From assembly GCA_030144725.1 (NCBI GenBank), contig JASKMD010000003.1, forward strand, positions 1,042,241 through 1,106,240: 64,000 bases of DNA, written 5' to 3'. A program made the position numbers and the translations under genes. This DNA comes from Haematococcus lacustris (Eukaryota > Chlorophyta > Chlorophyceae > Chlamydomonadales > Haematococcaceae). Below the pieces are notes generated by a model, which ran no database searches, had not been told where the DNA came from, and saw only the letters and a list, made by a program, of their open reading frames with translations. This document shows, piece by piece, positions 29,833 to 39,543 of this stretch (within the stretch, counting starts at the first letter, position 1; each line of letters begins with the position of its first letter).

Positions 29833-30563
29833 CTTCGGTGCAACAGTGTCATGACTTCTTCCGTGTCATCTTCTGTGAGCCCTCATCTGCTGTGTGAGCC
29901 ATCTTCTACTTGTGTAAACACTTGCCTGCTGGTGAGAGCAGGAGGGAGTGACGTATCGACGCTGAGATCAGGGAAGGAGACTTGAGATGAGGGTGTACGT
30001 GATGGGAAGTGGTTGCTAAATGCTGATTCAAATGTTGTTAGTGCCGCCAATAGTGCAGGGACTCTGCTGCAGCTATCCCATACTGCTCGATGTCTTTCAA
30101 ACAATGTAGTAGTAGTATTAGTAGCAGTAGTAGCAGCAGTAGTAGCAGAAGAACTCAAGAACTACTTTGGAACTCCAGAACTGAAGCACAGCTTGAGAAG
30201 AAAGCAAGCAATAGCTTGTCACACGCATGCCGACACCTGACAGCCCTGTGAGAGCTGGCCCGCAACAACAAGGCATGCGCATGAACAATGGGAAACCTTA
30301 CCATGCATCCTAGCTTTAAAGCAACTTTGTATATGGGGTTTGAGACGTGGTGGTTGTGAGCAGCAGGGGATGAAGGGTACTTGAGGCATCCACTGGCTAA
30401 CACTACAGGTTTGGCCTGTGTCAGGCAGGGCACACCGCGCAGCACTTCTCTCAGGGTCAACCACCACTACCCATCACATAACCACCTCAGCCCACCCAGC
30501 CAGCATGTGAGCCATCATGATGCAGTGTGGGGTGGCAGGGAGGGTACACAGCCGTGCAGTGTT
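29833..30563. other. Convergent spacer before L8
   Basis: Standard spacer, with a (GTA/GCA)n trinucleotide stretch at about 30105-30150. No gene. Confidence 0.55.
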
Positions 30564-32192
30564 CTACTGATATCCGGCAAACGTGACGTTAGCAGACGGG
30601 AACAAGACAGCGAAGGTATGCTGGTTGTCTGAGGACAGACGTGCTTCGTCATGATTTGGTGCTCTGATTTCCACCGCCTTCACACAACGGCCCAGGCGCT
30701 GCATGGGAGGTTGGGCCCCTGCTGCTGACCCCTGCTGCCCCCCCAGCCCACCGCTGCTGACTGGCCCCCCTTGCGTGATGTGCCCCTCAGGGCTGCTGCT
30801 GCTGGCCAGGCTGGTGCTGGGCCCTGAGTGGCTGCTGCTGCTGACCACACTGGGGTGGGGGGGCTGCTGTGCAGTGTGGCGGCTGTGGCTGAGGTATTGC
30901 TCAGTCAGCAGGTCCACAGTGGCCTGGCTCAGGCACAGTTTCCCATCCAGCACCAGCCCTGCCTTGTTGCTCTCACACAGGTTGAGCTCAGCTGCAGCCA
31001 GCACCTCAATACTCGGTTCCTCGATGCCCCCTTCCAGTTGATACAGGCGCAGAGGGTGAGTGAGGCTGTGTAGGGGCAGGTAGGCGGCTGAGTCCCAGTC
31101 CATTAAGTGCACCTCCAGCTGCCTCCAGCTGCAGGCTGCGCTGGCCCGGGAGGAGGTGAGGCCAGAGACTTCTAAGACCTCCAGGCTGGTGATCTGGGTG
31201 AGTGCCAGCAAGGCATCCAGCTGCTCCTGGCCCACCACAATTTCATAAAGCACCAGGGTGTGCAGGCTGGGTAGATGGGCCAGCGCTGACAGCAGAGCCA
31301 TGGGCCCTGGCGCATTCTCATCAGAATCTCTGTTACTGTAAGTGAGCCATAGCTGCTGCAACTGAGTCAAGCTGCTCACAGCCGCTGCCAGTCTGACCCA
31401 ATCCTTTTGCACCATGTTTGTACAACCAGTCATTTCCAGCTCAGTTAGGGTGAGGGGTAAGGGCAGCAGTCCAGACAGCAGCTCAGGCTCCCCCTCCACT
31501 TCAACAAAACCATTCAGGCTGAGTGTCTGCAGCCTGCTGCCAATGAAAGGGGAACTGCCAGGCCGGCCTTCATGTGTGATGTCGGCGTACTCCAGGTCCA
31601 GGTGCAGCAGCCGTGGCGACAGCAGGGGGTGGTTGATGACTTTGGCTAAGTCACCTATGCTTATGCTGCATTCCTGTAGGGTCAGGCGTGTTAGAAAAGG
31701 GAAGGAGGTCGCCAGGGCTGCGCTGAAAGCAGGTTCCCATGGAAGATCCAAGTCGTAGTGCCAGCTGATAGCCAGGCTGTTGACTGCCCCACACAGTAGC
31801 ACTGCCTCCAGCATCATTGCCATTAGACGGGCTGCATCTGCTACTACTGCAGCAGCTGGCTCTGCTCTGCAATGTTCCCACATTGCATCCGTTGGGACAG
31901 CAACTGGTTGCAGTGTGAGGTGCAGCTTTGGTTGCTGCCTGTTCTGCAAGACCTCAGTCAGGAAGGGAGCCAGCTTACGAAGGTGCTCCCCAATGATGTC
32001 CTGCTGGGTTGGGTAGGTGAGCTGGATCCTTGGAAGTACCCGCAGCAGAGCTGTGGCCAGGAGCTTGCTGGTCCTGAAGACTTGCAGCCAACTGCGTGCA
32101 TCCAGCTGGCGCAGGATTGCATCCAAAAGTTCCTCTGGCAGGCCCTGTAACTGCTGGCCCTTGTTCACACCCCCTGCTGATGACCTCTTCAT
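30564..32192 (-). CDS. L8: F-box-like/LRR protein, full length
   Basis: 542 codons from MKRSSAGGVNKGQQLQGLPE. Clear F-box-like motif LPEELLDAILRQLDARSWLQ. Repeats (FPFLTRLTLQECSISIGDLA, LPSLHTLVLYEIVVGQEQLD) with distinct variable loops (MTGCTNMVQKDW and LTYSNRDSDENAPGP). Linker (SHSGPSTSLASSSSPEGHIT). It ends regularly at LFPSANVTFAGYQ. The segment around MWEHCRAEPAAAVVADAARL is shared with L6, while the flanking parts are not, again pointing to exchange. No frame defects; a good candidate for an active family member. Confidence 0.78.
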   Translation of the reverse strand: MKRSSAGGVNKGQQLQGLPEELLDAILRQLDARSWLQVFRTSKLLATALLRVLPRIQLTYPTQQDIIGEHLRKLAPFLTEVLQNRQQPKLHLTLQPVAVPTDAMWEHCRAEPAAAVVADAARLMAMMLEAVLLCGAVNSLAISWHYDLDLPWEPAFSAALATSFPFLTRLTLQECSISIGDLAKVINHPLLSPRLLHLDLEYADITHEGRPGSSPFIGSRLQTLSLNGFVEVEGEPELLSGLLPLPLTLTELEMTGCTNMVQKDWVRLAAAVSSLTQLQQLWLTYSNRDSDENAPGPMALLSALAHLPSLHTLVLYEIVVGQEQLDALLALTQITSLEVLEVSGLTSSRASAACSWRQLEVHLMDWDSAAYLPLHSLTHPLRLYQLEGGIEEPSIEVLAAAELNLCESNKAGLVLDGKLCLSQATVDLLTEQYLSHSRHTAQQPPHPSVVSSSSHSGPSTSLASSSSPEGHITQGGPVSSGGLGGQQGSAAGAQPPMQRLGRCVKAVEIRAPNHDEARLSSDNQHTFAVLFPSANVTFAGYQ

Positions 32193-32470
32193 CAGGCCTA
32201 CAACGCCAGGAATGATAGCAAAGCAAGACGATGAGGGCTGCAGAGCTTAGGATTCTTGGTGCACGGCAAGACCTACCTGCTGCAAGGCGTCGGGTGACGA
32301 GCCCACAGGACAGGACAGCTCTTCGTCTATAGTTCCGTCGTCCGGAGCGGTGTGCGGTGATTCAACGCTTTATCTACGTGCTCCGAGTTTATGACTGTGG
32401 CATGCCCCCAGTGACCCATGACATGATTGCGTACTTAAGATGGTATTCTATTGCATTCAACAGAATTGTG
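32193..32470. promoter_or_regulatory. Upstream region of L8
   Basis: Conserved leader (gatagcaaagcaagacgatg) and the ggtgcacggcaagacctacc block. From about 32265 it is duplicated from (or to) 20400-20605. Confidence 0.4.
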
Positions 32471-32748
32471 AGTGTACGGCCCACGAGCATCAACGCTGAT
32501 AGGAAAAGGGGTTATAGTGGAAGTCATCCAGCCCATCGGTCTTCTGTGTGTCGTGGCTATGAACCTGTGAATGGTGACATGTTCGACTACGGTTTCAGTG
32601 TGACATCGACCTGGATGATGTGTGAAAGTGTCAGTGGCTGTTGGTAGTGTTTCCACCCCTCAAAACCATCATGGCTACCCAGTTACCCATGCTTGAAGGG
32701 GTAAGTAGAAAAGCTGACACACCAACATACAACAGCCTGACAAGCTAA
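32471..32748 (+). repeat. Dispersed repeat R1 (duplicate of the 20.6-kb copy)
   Basis: Same internal deletion as at 20606-20890. It lies inside the 1.07-kb duplication. Confidence 0.5.
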
Positions 32749-32791
32749 AAAATGACTGGGTATGTCACTTAGCTACAATCCACTGTGCATG

Positions 32792-33007
32792 ATTGTGGCG
32801 AATGGCCTGCGTTGCGGTGCGGCTGATGCTGCCCCTTACTCCATCAACTGGCACGTTGTGCAGTTCATACCACCGTGGCGCAATGCAAACATGTTGGTGG
32901 GCATGCCGGTGGCTGCTTCTTGTGCTGGGTGCTGCCTGGCTGCTAGGCTGGGCCGTGCCTGTGGTTAGTGCCTTGCGATGCAACAGCTACATGCCAGTGC
33001 TGTGAGC
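32792..33007 (+). pseudogene. B-tail remnant, duplicate of 20935-21150
   Basis: Identical in sequence to the 20.9-kb remnant over the compared length, at a constant offset of 11857 bases. Confidence 0.5.
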
Positions 33008-33607
33008 TTGTACAAGCAAGCCATACTGATAAGAGGAGGACATCAGAGAAGGAGGCCTGGGATGAGGGGTGTAGGTGATAGGATGGGGGGGATAACTGTA
33101 AAACAAGAGTGGTAACAACACAAACAACGGGGGTTTGGAGATGGTGGATGGGAGCAAGGGAGATGGTGGATGGGGGTTATAGGGTACATGAGGCATCCAC
33201 TGGCTGACACTACAGGTTTGGCCTGTGTCAGGCAAGGCACACCGCGCATCACTTCACCACCATCAGGTTCATCTGGGTGATGGAGCTCAGGGTCAACATC
33301 ACCACCCAGCACATGACCACGGCACATCATGTAACATGTCGCTCTGAAGCTAGTTATCTAGCAGTATATGCAATGCAAGATCTGTGCTCCTCAACGAAAT
33401 CATATGAACATTGTCACCTGCACGAGTGCCACACTGACGACCGGGATGATGTGTGAAGGTGTCAGTGGCTGTTGGTAGTGTTTCCACCCCTCAAAACCAT
33501 CATGGCTACCCATTTACCCATGCTTGAAGGGGTAAGTAGAAAAGCTGACACACCAACATACAACAGCCTGACAAGCTCAAAAATGACTGGGTATGTTACT
33601 TCAGGCA
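33008..33607. repeat. Spacer copy joined to an R1 fragment
   Basis: Positions to about 33330 repeat 21150-21472. At 33331 (cacatcat/gtaacatg) the sequence switches into the internal part of R1, which runs to about 33592. No gene. Confidence 0.5.
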
Positions 33608-34010
33608 TGTTACTACAGGCAGGATGCCTGATGCTGCAACCCAAGCTGCAAACCAGTCATCCAGTCCTGAGCCAGACGCCAAAGCAGCAGGAGCAGCAGC
33701 AGGAGCAGGGTTGGCAGCAGCAGCAGTGGCATCAGGGTCGTCAGCAGCAGCTGCCGTGAAGGTCACAGCAGCAGGAATGGTAAAGTCATGACTCTGGTGT
33801 GGCCTGCATTGCGGTGCGGCTGATGCTGATGCTGCCCCTTGCTCCATCAACTGGCACGTTGTGCAGTTCATACCACCGTGTGGCAATGCAAACATGTTGG
33901 TGGGCATGCCGGTGGCTATTACTATTGCTGGGTGCTGCCAGGCTGCTAGGCTGGGCCGTGCCTGTGGTTAGTGCCTTGCGATGCAACAGCTACATGCCAG
34001 TGCTGTGAAC
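33608..34010 (+). pseudogene. Short-tailed B last-exon remnant
   Basis: Starts in the Ala/Gln-rich end of E4 (DAATQAANQSSSPEPDAKAA), passes the VKVTAAGMVKS* type end at about 33790, then the B 3' flank. No upstream exons. Confidence 0.55.
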
Positions 34011-34478
34011 TTGTACAAGCAAGCCATACTGATAAGAGGAGGACATCAGAGAAGGAGGCCTGGGATGAATGGTGTAGGTGATAGGATAGGGGTAAAACCC
34101 TTAAAGCAGGAGTGGTAACATTGAACAAAAACGACGCGTTTGAATGATAGACTGTGCTACCTAGCTGGCCAGGGAAAGAGGTGGGGTCTGGGAGATGGTG
34201 GTCGTGAGCAGCAGGGAATGAAGGGTACATGAGGCATCCACTGGCTAACACTACAGGTTTGGGCTGTGTCAGGCAGGGCACACCACGCATCACTACACCA
34301 CCATCAGGTTCATCTGGGTGATCAGCTCAGGGTCAACCATCACTACCCTGCAAATGGCCACGGCACATCATGGCAGAGCCGCTGCACCTCACAGCACACC
34401 TCAGCCCACTCCAGCCAGCTTGCGTGCTATCATGATGCAGTGTGGGGTAGCAGGGAGGGCACACAGCCTTGCAGGGTT
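34011..34478. other. Convergent spacer before L9
   Basis: Standard spacer block near 34218. The last about 60 bases are nearly identical to the flank of L3. No gene. Confidence 0.55.
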
Positions 34479-36107
34479 TTACCAATGTTGGCTGAATTTG
34501 ATGGCTGCACTCGGGAACAGGACAGGTAAGGCTTGCTGATTGGCTGGGGACAGAAGTGCTTCGCCCTGCGTGGTAATGCGCAGCTCCTTCACGTGACGGC
34601 CCAGGCGCTGCATGAGAGGTTGGGCCTCTGCCGCTGACCCCTGCTGCCCACCCTGCCCAGTGCTGCTGCCTGGCCCCCCTGGCGTGATGTGCCCCTCAGG
34701 GCTGCTGCTGCTGGCCACAGAGGGGTGGGGGGGCTGCTGGTCGGTAGGGCAGATGTGGCTGAGGTATTGCTCAGTCAGCAGGTCCACAGTGGCCTGGCTC
34801 AGGCACAGGTTCCCATCCAGCACCAGCCCTGCCTTGTTGCACTCACACAGGTTGAGCTCAGCTGCAACCAGCACCTCTATACTCGGTTCCTCGATGACCT
34901 CCATCTCGATGTCCCCCATCCCAACGTCCTCTATCTTGACCCCTACCAGTTGATACAGGTGCAGAGGGTGAGTAAGGCTGTGCAGCGGCAGGTAGGCGGC
35001 TGAGTCCCAGTCCATCTTGTGCACGTCCAGCTGCCTCCAGCTGCAGGCTGCGCTGGCCCGGGAGGAGGTCAGGCCAGAGAATTTCATGATACTCAGGTGT
35101 GTGATCTGGGTGAGAGCCAGCAAGGCGTCCAGCTGCTCCTGGCCCACCACATATTCAGACATCTGCAGAGTGTGCAGGCGGGGTAGGTGGGCCAGCGCTG
35201 GCAGCAGCGCTATGAGCCCTGGCTCACTCTCGTAATAAGCTCTTATTTCATCAGTGAGCCTTAGCTGCTGCAACTGAGTCAAGCTGCTCACAGCCGCTGC
35301 TATACTGCCCCAATCCAACTGATCCGAAAAAATACTGCTCACTACCAGCTGAGTAAGGGTGGGGGGTAAGGGCACCAGTCCATACAGGAGCTCATCCTGC
35401 CCGTCCACGTCAACGTCCGCATCCAGGCTGAGTGTCTGCAGCCTGCTGCCAATAAAGGGAGACCTGCCGGGCTGGCCTTGATGTGTGATGGTGATGCCAT
35501 CGATGTCCAGGTGCAGCAGCTTTGGCAACAGCAGGGGGTGGTTGATGGCATTTGCCAAGTGACCTATGCTCATCCTGGCCTCTCGATAGGCCAGGCTCGT
35601 CAGGGAGGGGAAGGAGGCGGCCAGGGCTGCGCTGAAATCAGGCTCCCAAGGAAGATCCAAGGGGTAGTGCCATTCAATAGTCAGGCAGTTGACTGCCCCA
35701 CACAGCGGCACTGACCCCAGCATCCGGGCAACCAGACGAGCTGCATCTGATGCTGCAGCAGCTGGCTCTGCTTCCCCACGTTGCTCTACTGCATCTGTGA
35801 GGCTACTGGCTGGCTGCAGTGTGAGGTGCAGCTTTGGCTGCTGCCTGTTTTGCAGGATGTCAGTCAGGAAAGGTGCCAGTTCACGAAGGTGTTGCCCAAG
35901 GAAGTCAGGCGGGGTAGGGTAAGTAAGCTGGATCCTTGGACATATCCACAGCAGAGCTGTAGCCAGGAGCTTGCTGGTCATGAAGACTGGCAGCCTACTG
36001 CTTGCATCCAGCTGGCTCAGGATTGCATCCAGGAGTTCCATTGGCAGGCTCTGCAGGCCCTGCAACTGCTGGCCCTTGTTCACGTCGCCTGCAGATGACT
36101 TCCTCAT
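34479..36107 (-). CDS. L9: F-box-like/LRR protein, full length
   Basis: 542 codons from MRKSSAGDVNKGQQLQGLQS. F-box-like LPMELLDAILSQLDASSRLP. Middle with SLTSLAYREARMSIGHLANA (the segment that is interrupted by a stop in L4) and the variable loops VSSIFSDQLDW and LTDEIRAYYESEPGL. It has a unique acidic insertion in the linker-proximal region (KIEDVGMGDIEMEVIEEPSI), a 12-15-residue expansion of the IEEPSIEV motif. The last about 70 residues, ending ALPVLFPSAAIKFSQHW, are identical to those of L3. No defects. Confidence 0.78.
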   Translation of the reverse strand: MRKSSAGDVNKGQQLQGLQSLPMELLDAILSQLDASSRLPVFMTSKLLATALLWICPRIQLTYPTPPDFLGQHLRELAPFLTDILQNRQQPKLHLTLQPASSLTDAVEQRGEAEPAAAASDAARLVARMLGSVPLCGAVNCLTIEWHYPLDLPWEPDFSAALAASFPSLTSLAYREARMSIGHLANAINHPLLLPKLLHLDIDGITITHQGQPGRSPFIGSRLQTLSLDADVDVDGQDELLYGLVPLPPTLTQLVVSSIFSDQLDWGSIAAAVSSLTQLQQLRLTDEIRAYYESEPGLIALLPALAHLPRLHTLQMSEYVVGQEQLDALLALTQITHLSIMKFSGLTSSRASAACSWRQLDVHKMDWDSAAYLPLHSLTHPLHLYQLVGVKIEDVGMGDIEMEVIEEPSIEVLVAAELNLCECNKAGLVLDGNLCLSQATVDLLTEQYLSHICPTDQQPPHPSVASSSSPEGHITPGGPGSSTGQGGQQGSAAEAQPLMQRLGRHVKELRITTQGEALLSPANQQALPVLFPSAAIKFSQHW

Positions 36108-36841
36108 CGGGCCTACATCGTCAAGAAAGATAGCAAAGCAAGACGATGAGTACTGCAGAGCTTAGGACTGTTGGTGCACGGCAAGACCTACCTGCTCGGT
36201 GACGAGCCCACAGGACAGCACAGGGTAGGACCTGGGAGTAGAAGAGAATTTGAATCCGGTATCTGATCCTTGCCACGGATGGACCTCGGGAGTAGAGGAG
36301 AGCGTGTTCCAGTATTTGAGCCCCGCGACGGGTACGTGTGACCCTGGACTTTCAAGTTTGAGTTCCGGGCCGGCGCAATTAGACCCACCCCCTCGTCACC
36401 CACAGTGCCACCACAGCCGTGCCACCTCGCATTCGCAATCCAGCTTGGGCGCCGACAGGGACAGACACCCCACTTTTCAAAGAAGGTGCAAATGAGTGCC
36501 GCACTGCCTGCTCGCGAGCCCTGGCATACATCTATTTCTGCATAAACACCCCAGGGCTGTAACTTAAGAGATAAGATCGTAGGGTTACATATCAGCCTGC
36601 GCACTGCCACAGTCAAATCACATGGGGCCAATGCCCGGCCTATGCTTCGAGAACAGGAAGATGCCTGACCCCTTCCATCCATTCCTGCATCAACTTTTGC
36701 TACGGCCTGCTGTCCCAGTGGACCCTGCTCAATGCGGGCTGTGGGCTGCTTCCAAGAAGGCAGGGGGCAATGGGGTGGTGGGGCTGGCCATGGGGCTAGG
36801 GTCGAGGCATGGGCATGGGCTGCCCAGCCCCCTGTGTGTTT
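36108..36841. promoter_or_regulatory. Divergent spacer L9/B6
   Basis: L-upstream block (ggtgcacggcaagacctacc), then a single 35-bp-type unit near 36440 and B-type 5' sequence from about 36620 (ggccaatgcccggcctatgc). No gene supported. Confidence 0.4.
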
Positions 36842-38164
36842 AGGCCAGCTGGAGGGTCTGGAGGGTGAGGCCTGGTGGAGCCACTGCCTGGACTAAGCTC
36901 TGAGAACAGGTGAGCTGCTAAGTATGACCCTGCTGCCCACCGACCACTGCCCTGGTTGACCGACCAGCCCAGCTTCACCCTGCCGCCCCGCTGCCCCTGC
37001 TACACACATACCCGCCCGCCCTGCCCTGCCCCGCCCTCCCCTGCCCTGACCAGTCCTGCCCCTGACGAGTCCTGCCACCCTCCCCAGGGGAGGACGAGAA
37101 CGAGCGTGAGTGCGTAGCCGCCGCCCGCCGTGTGTTCCAGTTGTCCCTCACCGCCTCCAGCCTGGCCCTGGACCTGCAGCGGCTGGAGCTGGCCTGCGCC
37201 TTCCTGCTCACTGACAGGCTGTGGGCTGTCGCCATGGCGGACCTGGCGCAGCTGGCGGTGGGCCTACATGCCAACACGGCGCAGCGCAGGCTGCTCACGA
37301 CCCCCTCCGCCCTCTACAGCCCCCGCCCCGCCAGCCTCACCCCAACAGCATCGGGCCCCACAGCCATGGGAGGTCAGCAGGGGCCGGGGTGGGTGGAGAA
37401 GCTGGAGCCGTTCTGGCAGCTGCTTGTGACGTATGTGGTGGAGGCGACTGCTGGCACTGAACACAACCTGGCGTGGTGGATGGCGGCGGTGAAGGCGAGC
37501 AATGCGTACCTGCCTGACCTGGTCACCCCGCTGCAGCGGGCTCAGCCTATGAACGCCAAGATGCTGGTCGTGGCTGCTGCCCAGTACGTGCAAGAGGTCA
37601 ATGGGGCAGCTGTGAGGGGGTTGCAGGGGCAGGGCGGCAGCAGAGGCACCAGAGAATGCCAGAAGACCTCCTCCTGCTGCCTGGCATCCCAATCTGCCCC
37701 TGCTGCTGGGTCTCAGCCCACCCCAACACCCGGCTGCCTGGTCCTTGTAGGTGCGGCAGCAGGGGGAGGGCGGGTGGGAGGTGCTGCTGGCCATGGCAGG
37801 CCGCATGCGCAAGAGGTTCCGCTCCACAGCCGCCAAGATCCCCAAACCACGCGTAGCGGCGGTAAGGAGTGACGCATGGGGCAGTGTGACATGGGGGAAG
37901 GTTTGGTGTGGGCAGTGAGAACATGAGGTGTGGGGAGTTGTGTTAGTCCAGGTGGTGTCCAGCCTGATGCAAGCGCTGGTGGCAGCACGGGAGGCACGCT
38001 GCTTGAGACTGCACCAGCAGCTGGGCGCTGCCTGCAATGTGACCAGCCAGGGCAACGGCATGACAGCTGCAGAGCAAGTCAGCCCACAGCAAGCAGCGGG
38101 GCCATCAGTGGGTGTAGGGGGCATCCGAAGAGCAGCAAGGAGGGCAGCAGCAGGGGCAACATAG
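36842..38164 (+). pseudogene. B6: family-B copy with the clearest E2-E3-E4 chain; E1 has a stop
   Basis: E2 37088-37596 (509 nt, donor gtcaat), E3 37751-37861 (111 nt, donor gtaagg) and E4 37952-38164 join in phase: ...AAAQYVQE|VRQQGEGGWEVLLAMAGRMRK...PRVAA|VVSSLMQALV...AAAGAT*. This copy best shows the ancestral intron positions. The E1-like sequence ending at 36909 has TAA (SHCLD*ALRT), so the full-length protein cannot be made from the usual E1; an alternative start in E2 is possible. The short tail ends after an Arg/Ala-rich stretch (GGIRRAARRAAAGAT), and beyond it the DNA is unlike any B gene. Call: degraded copy, possibly still transcribed. Confidence 0.55.
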
Positions 38165-38221
38165 GCAGCGCCCAGTTCAGTCGCTCGGTCACACATAGCC
38201 CTCTCCCGGCCTGAGCAGCAC

Positions 38222-38337
38222 CTTTAAACGGCTTCCCCTGTGCAGTGTAGCTTAGCTGCATATCGCGCAGGCCATCAGCGTCCACGGGGTGGCTGTTGGT
38301 GCCAAATAGGCTGGTCAGCCCGGTTCGCGTCTCGCGA
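38222..38337 (-). pseudogene. Isolated exon-like segment of an unrecognised protein
   Basis: Minus strand: acceptor gggtacag, then SRETRTGLTSLFGTNSHPVD, ADGLRDMQLSYTAQGKPFK, then donor AAAG/gtgctg. The composition is unlike the surrounding low-complexity DNA and is not repeated elsewhere in the window. It looks like a captured exon. I do not recognise the family. Confidence 0.35.
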
Positions 38338-39543
38338 CTGTACCCACAGGTGAGGCTGGCAATATTTTGCAAGCTTAGCAACATCAGTCAATGGCATCGC
38401 AGCCTAGCAGCAGCGGTTATAGCAGGCGGTTACGGATGCCTTGCACGTTGCAGGTGCAATGTCCGGGCTGGTCAGCTCCGTGCTAAGAGGCAGGACCGTT
38501 GTTGGAGGTGCACCAATCCGGCCCGGAATAGATACCCCAGCTCCCAGGACAGCCCGAAGACGTCGGGACCAGTCTCCACCACACGCGAGCAACACAACGC
38601 AGCGTGCTACAAAGCAGAAGTCAGACGGGCATCAGCCAGAGTTGCAACAGGAGGAGCAACAGGAACAGCAGGAGGAGCAGTGGCAAGAGCAACAGCATGA
38701 GCGTCAGCAAAGGCAAGGGAGTAGTGCTTGGGGAGAGAGGAAAGCAGTCTAGATGAGCAGTGGCGACAGCTCAATCCACTCATGCCCCTTGCATTACCCT
38801 TGCCATAACTCTGTTGTTGTGTGCCTGTATATGCAGGCCATCAACAACAATAGTGCAAGGGGACCCCAGCAACTTAGAACGGCAATACCAGCGCCACGCC
38901 GCCCAGCCCCACCCCTCGCCGCCGCAGCCCAGCCCTGCCTAACCCCTCCCAGCCTTGCGTTGCCCCTTCCCTCCCTGCTTAAACTTGCCCCACCCCCTCC
39001 CAGCCCTGCCCCACCCCAGCCTGATGTGGAAGAGTTAGGTGTAACAGTTGTTAGTGTACGCCAGTTGTTGATGCCGCCAGAAGTATAGGGGTCGCAGCTG
39101 CTGCTGTTAACATACTATTCGATGATATCCAAACAACGTCACTCTGCGTCAAGTACACATATTCAGCCTATAACTTGGCAGATGCCATATTACGACGTTG
39201 TAAGATTGGGTGTTGAAACAAGAATTACAATTATGTATGGTTGGTGAAAGCTAACCCTTGCGCCAGTAGATTTTGGTATTGGCAAACAACGTAGTAGTAC
39301 GACTGGAACGCCACAACAGATTTCGAAACCACAGGACCCCAACTTCTATATGTGCCGGGAATGAAGGGTACATGAGGCATCCACTGGCTGACACTACAGG
39401 TTTGGCCTGAGTCAGGCAGGGCACACCGCGCATCACTTCACCACCATCAGGTTCATCTGGGTGATGTGCTCAGGGTCAATCATCACTACCCAGCACATGA
39501 CCACGGCTCATCATGGCAGTGTCACCACACCTCACGGCCCACC
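38338..39543. other. Unique insertion-like region and spacer before L10
   Basis: 38400-38750 is unique here; the plus strand could encode a Gln/Glu-rich stretch (PELQQEEQQEQQEEQWQEQQ) to a stop at 38752, weakly supported. 38900-39020 is CCCTCCCAGCC-type satellite like that inside the 47-kb element. The standard spacer block starts near 39358. Confidence 0.4.
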
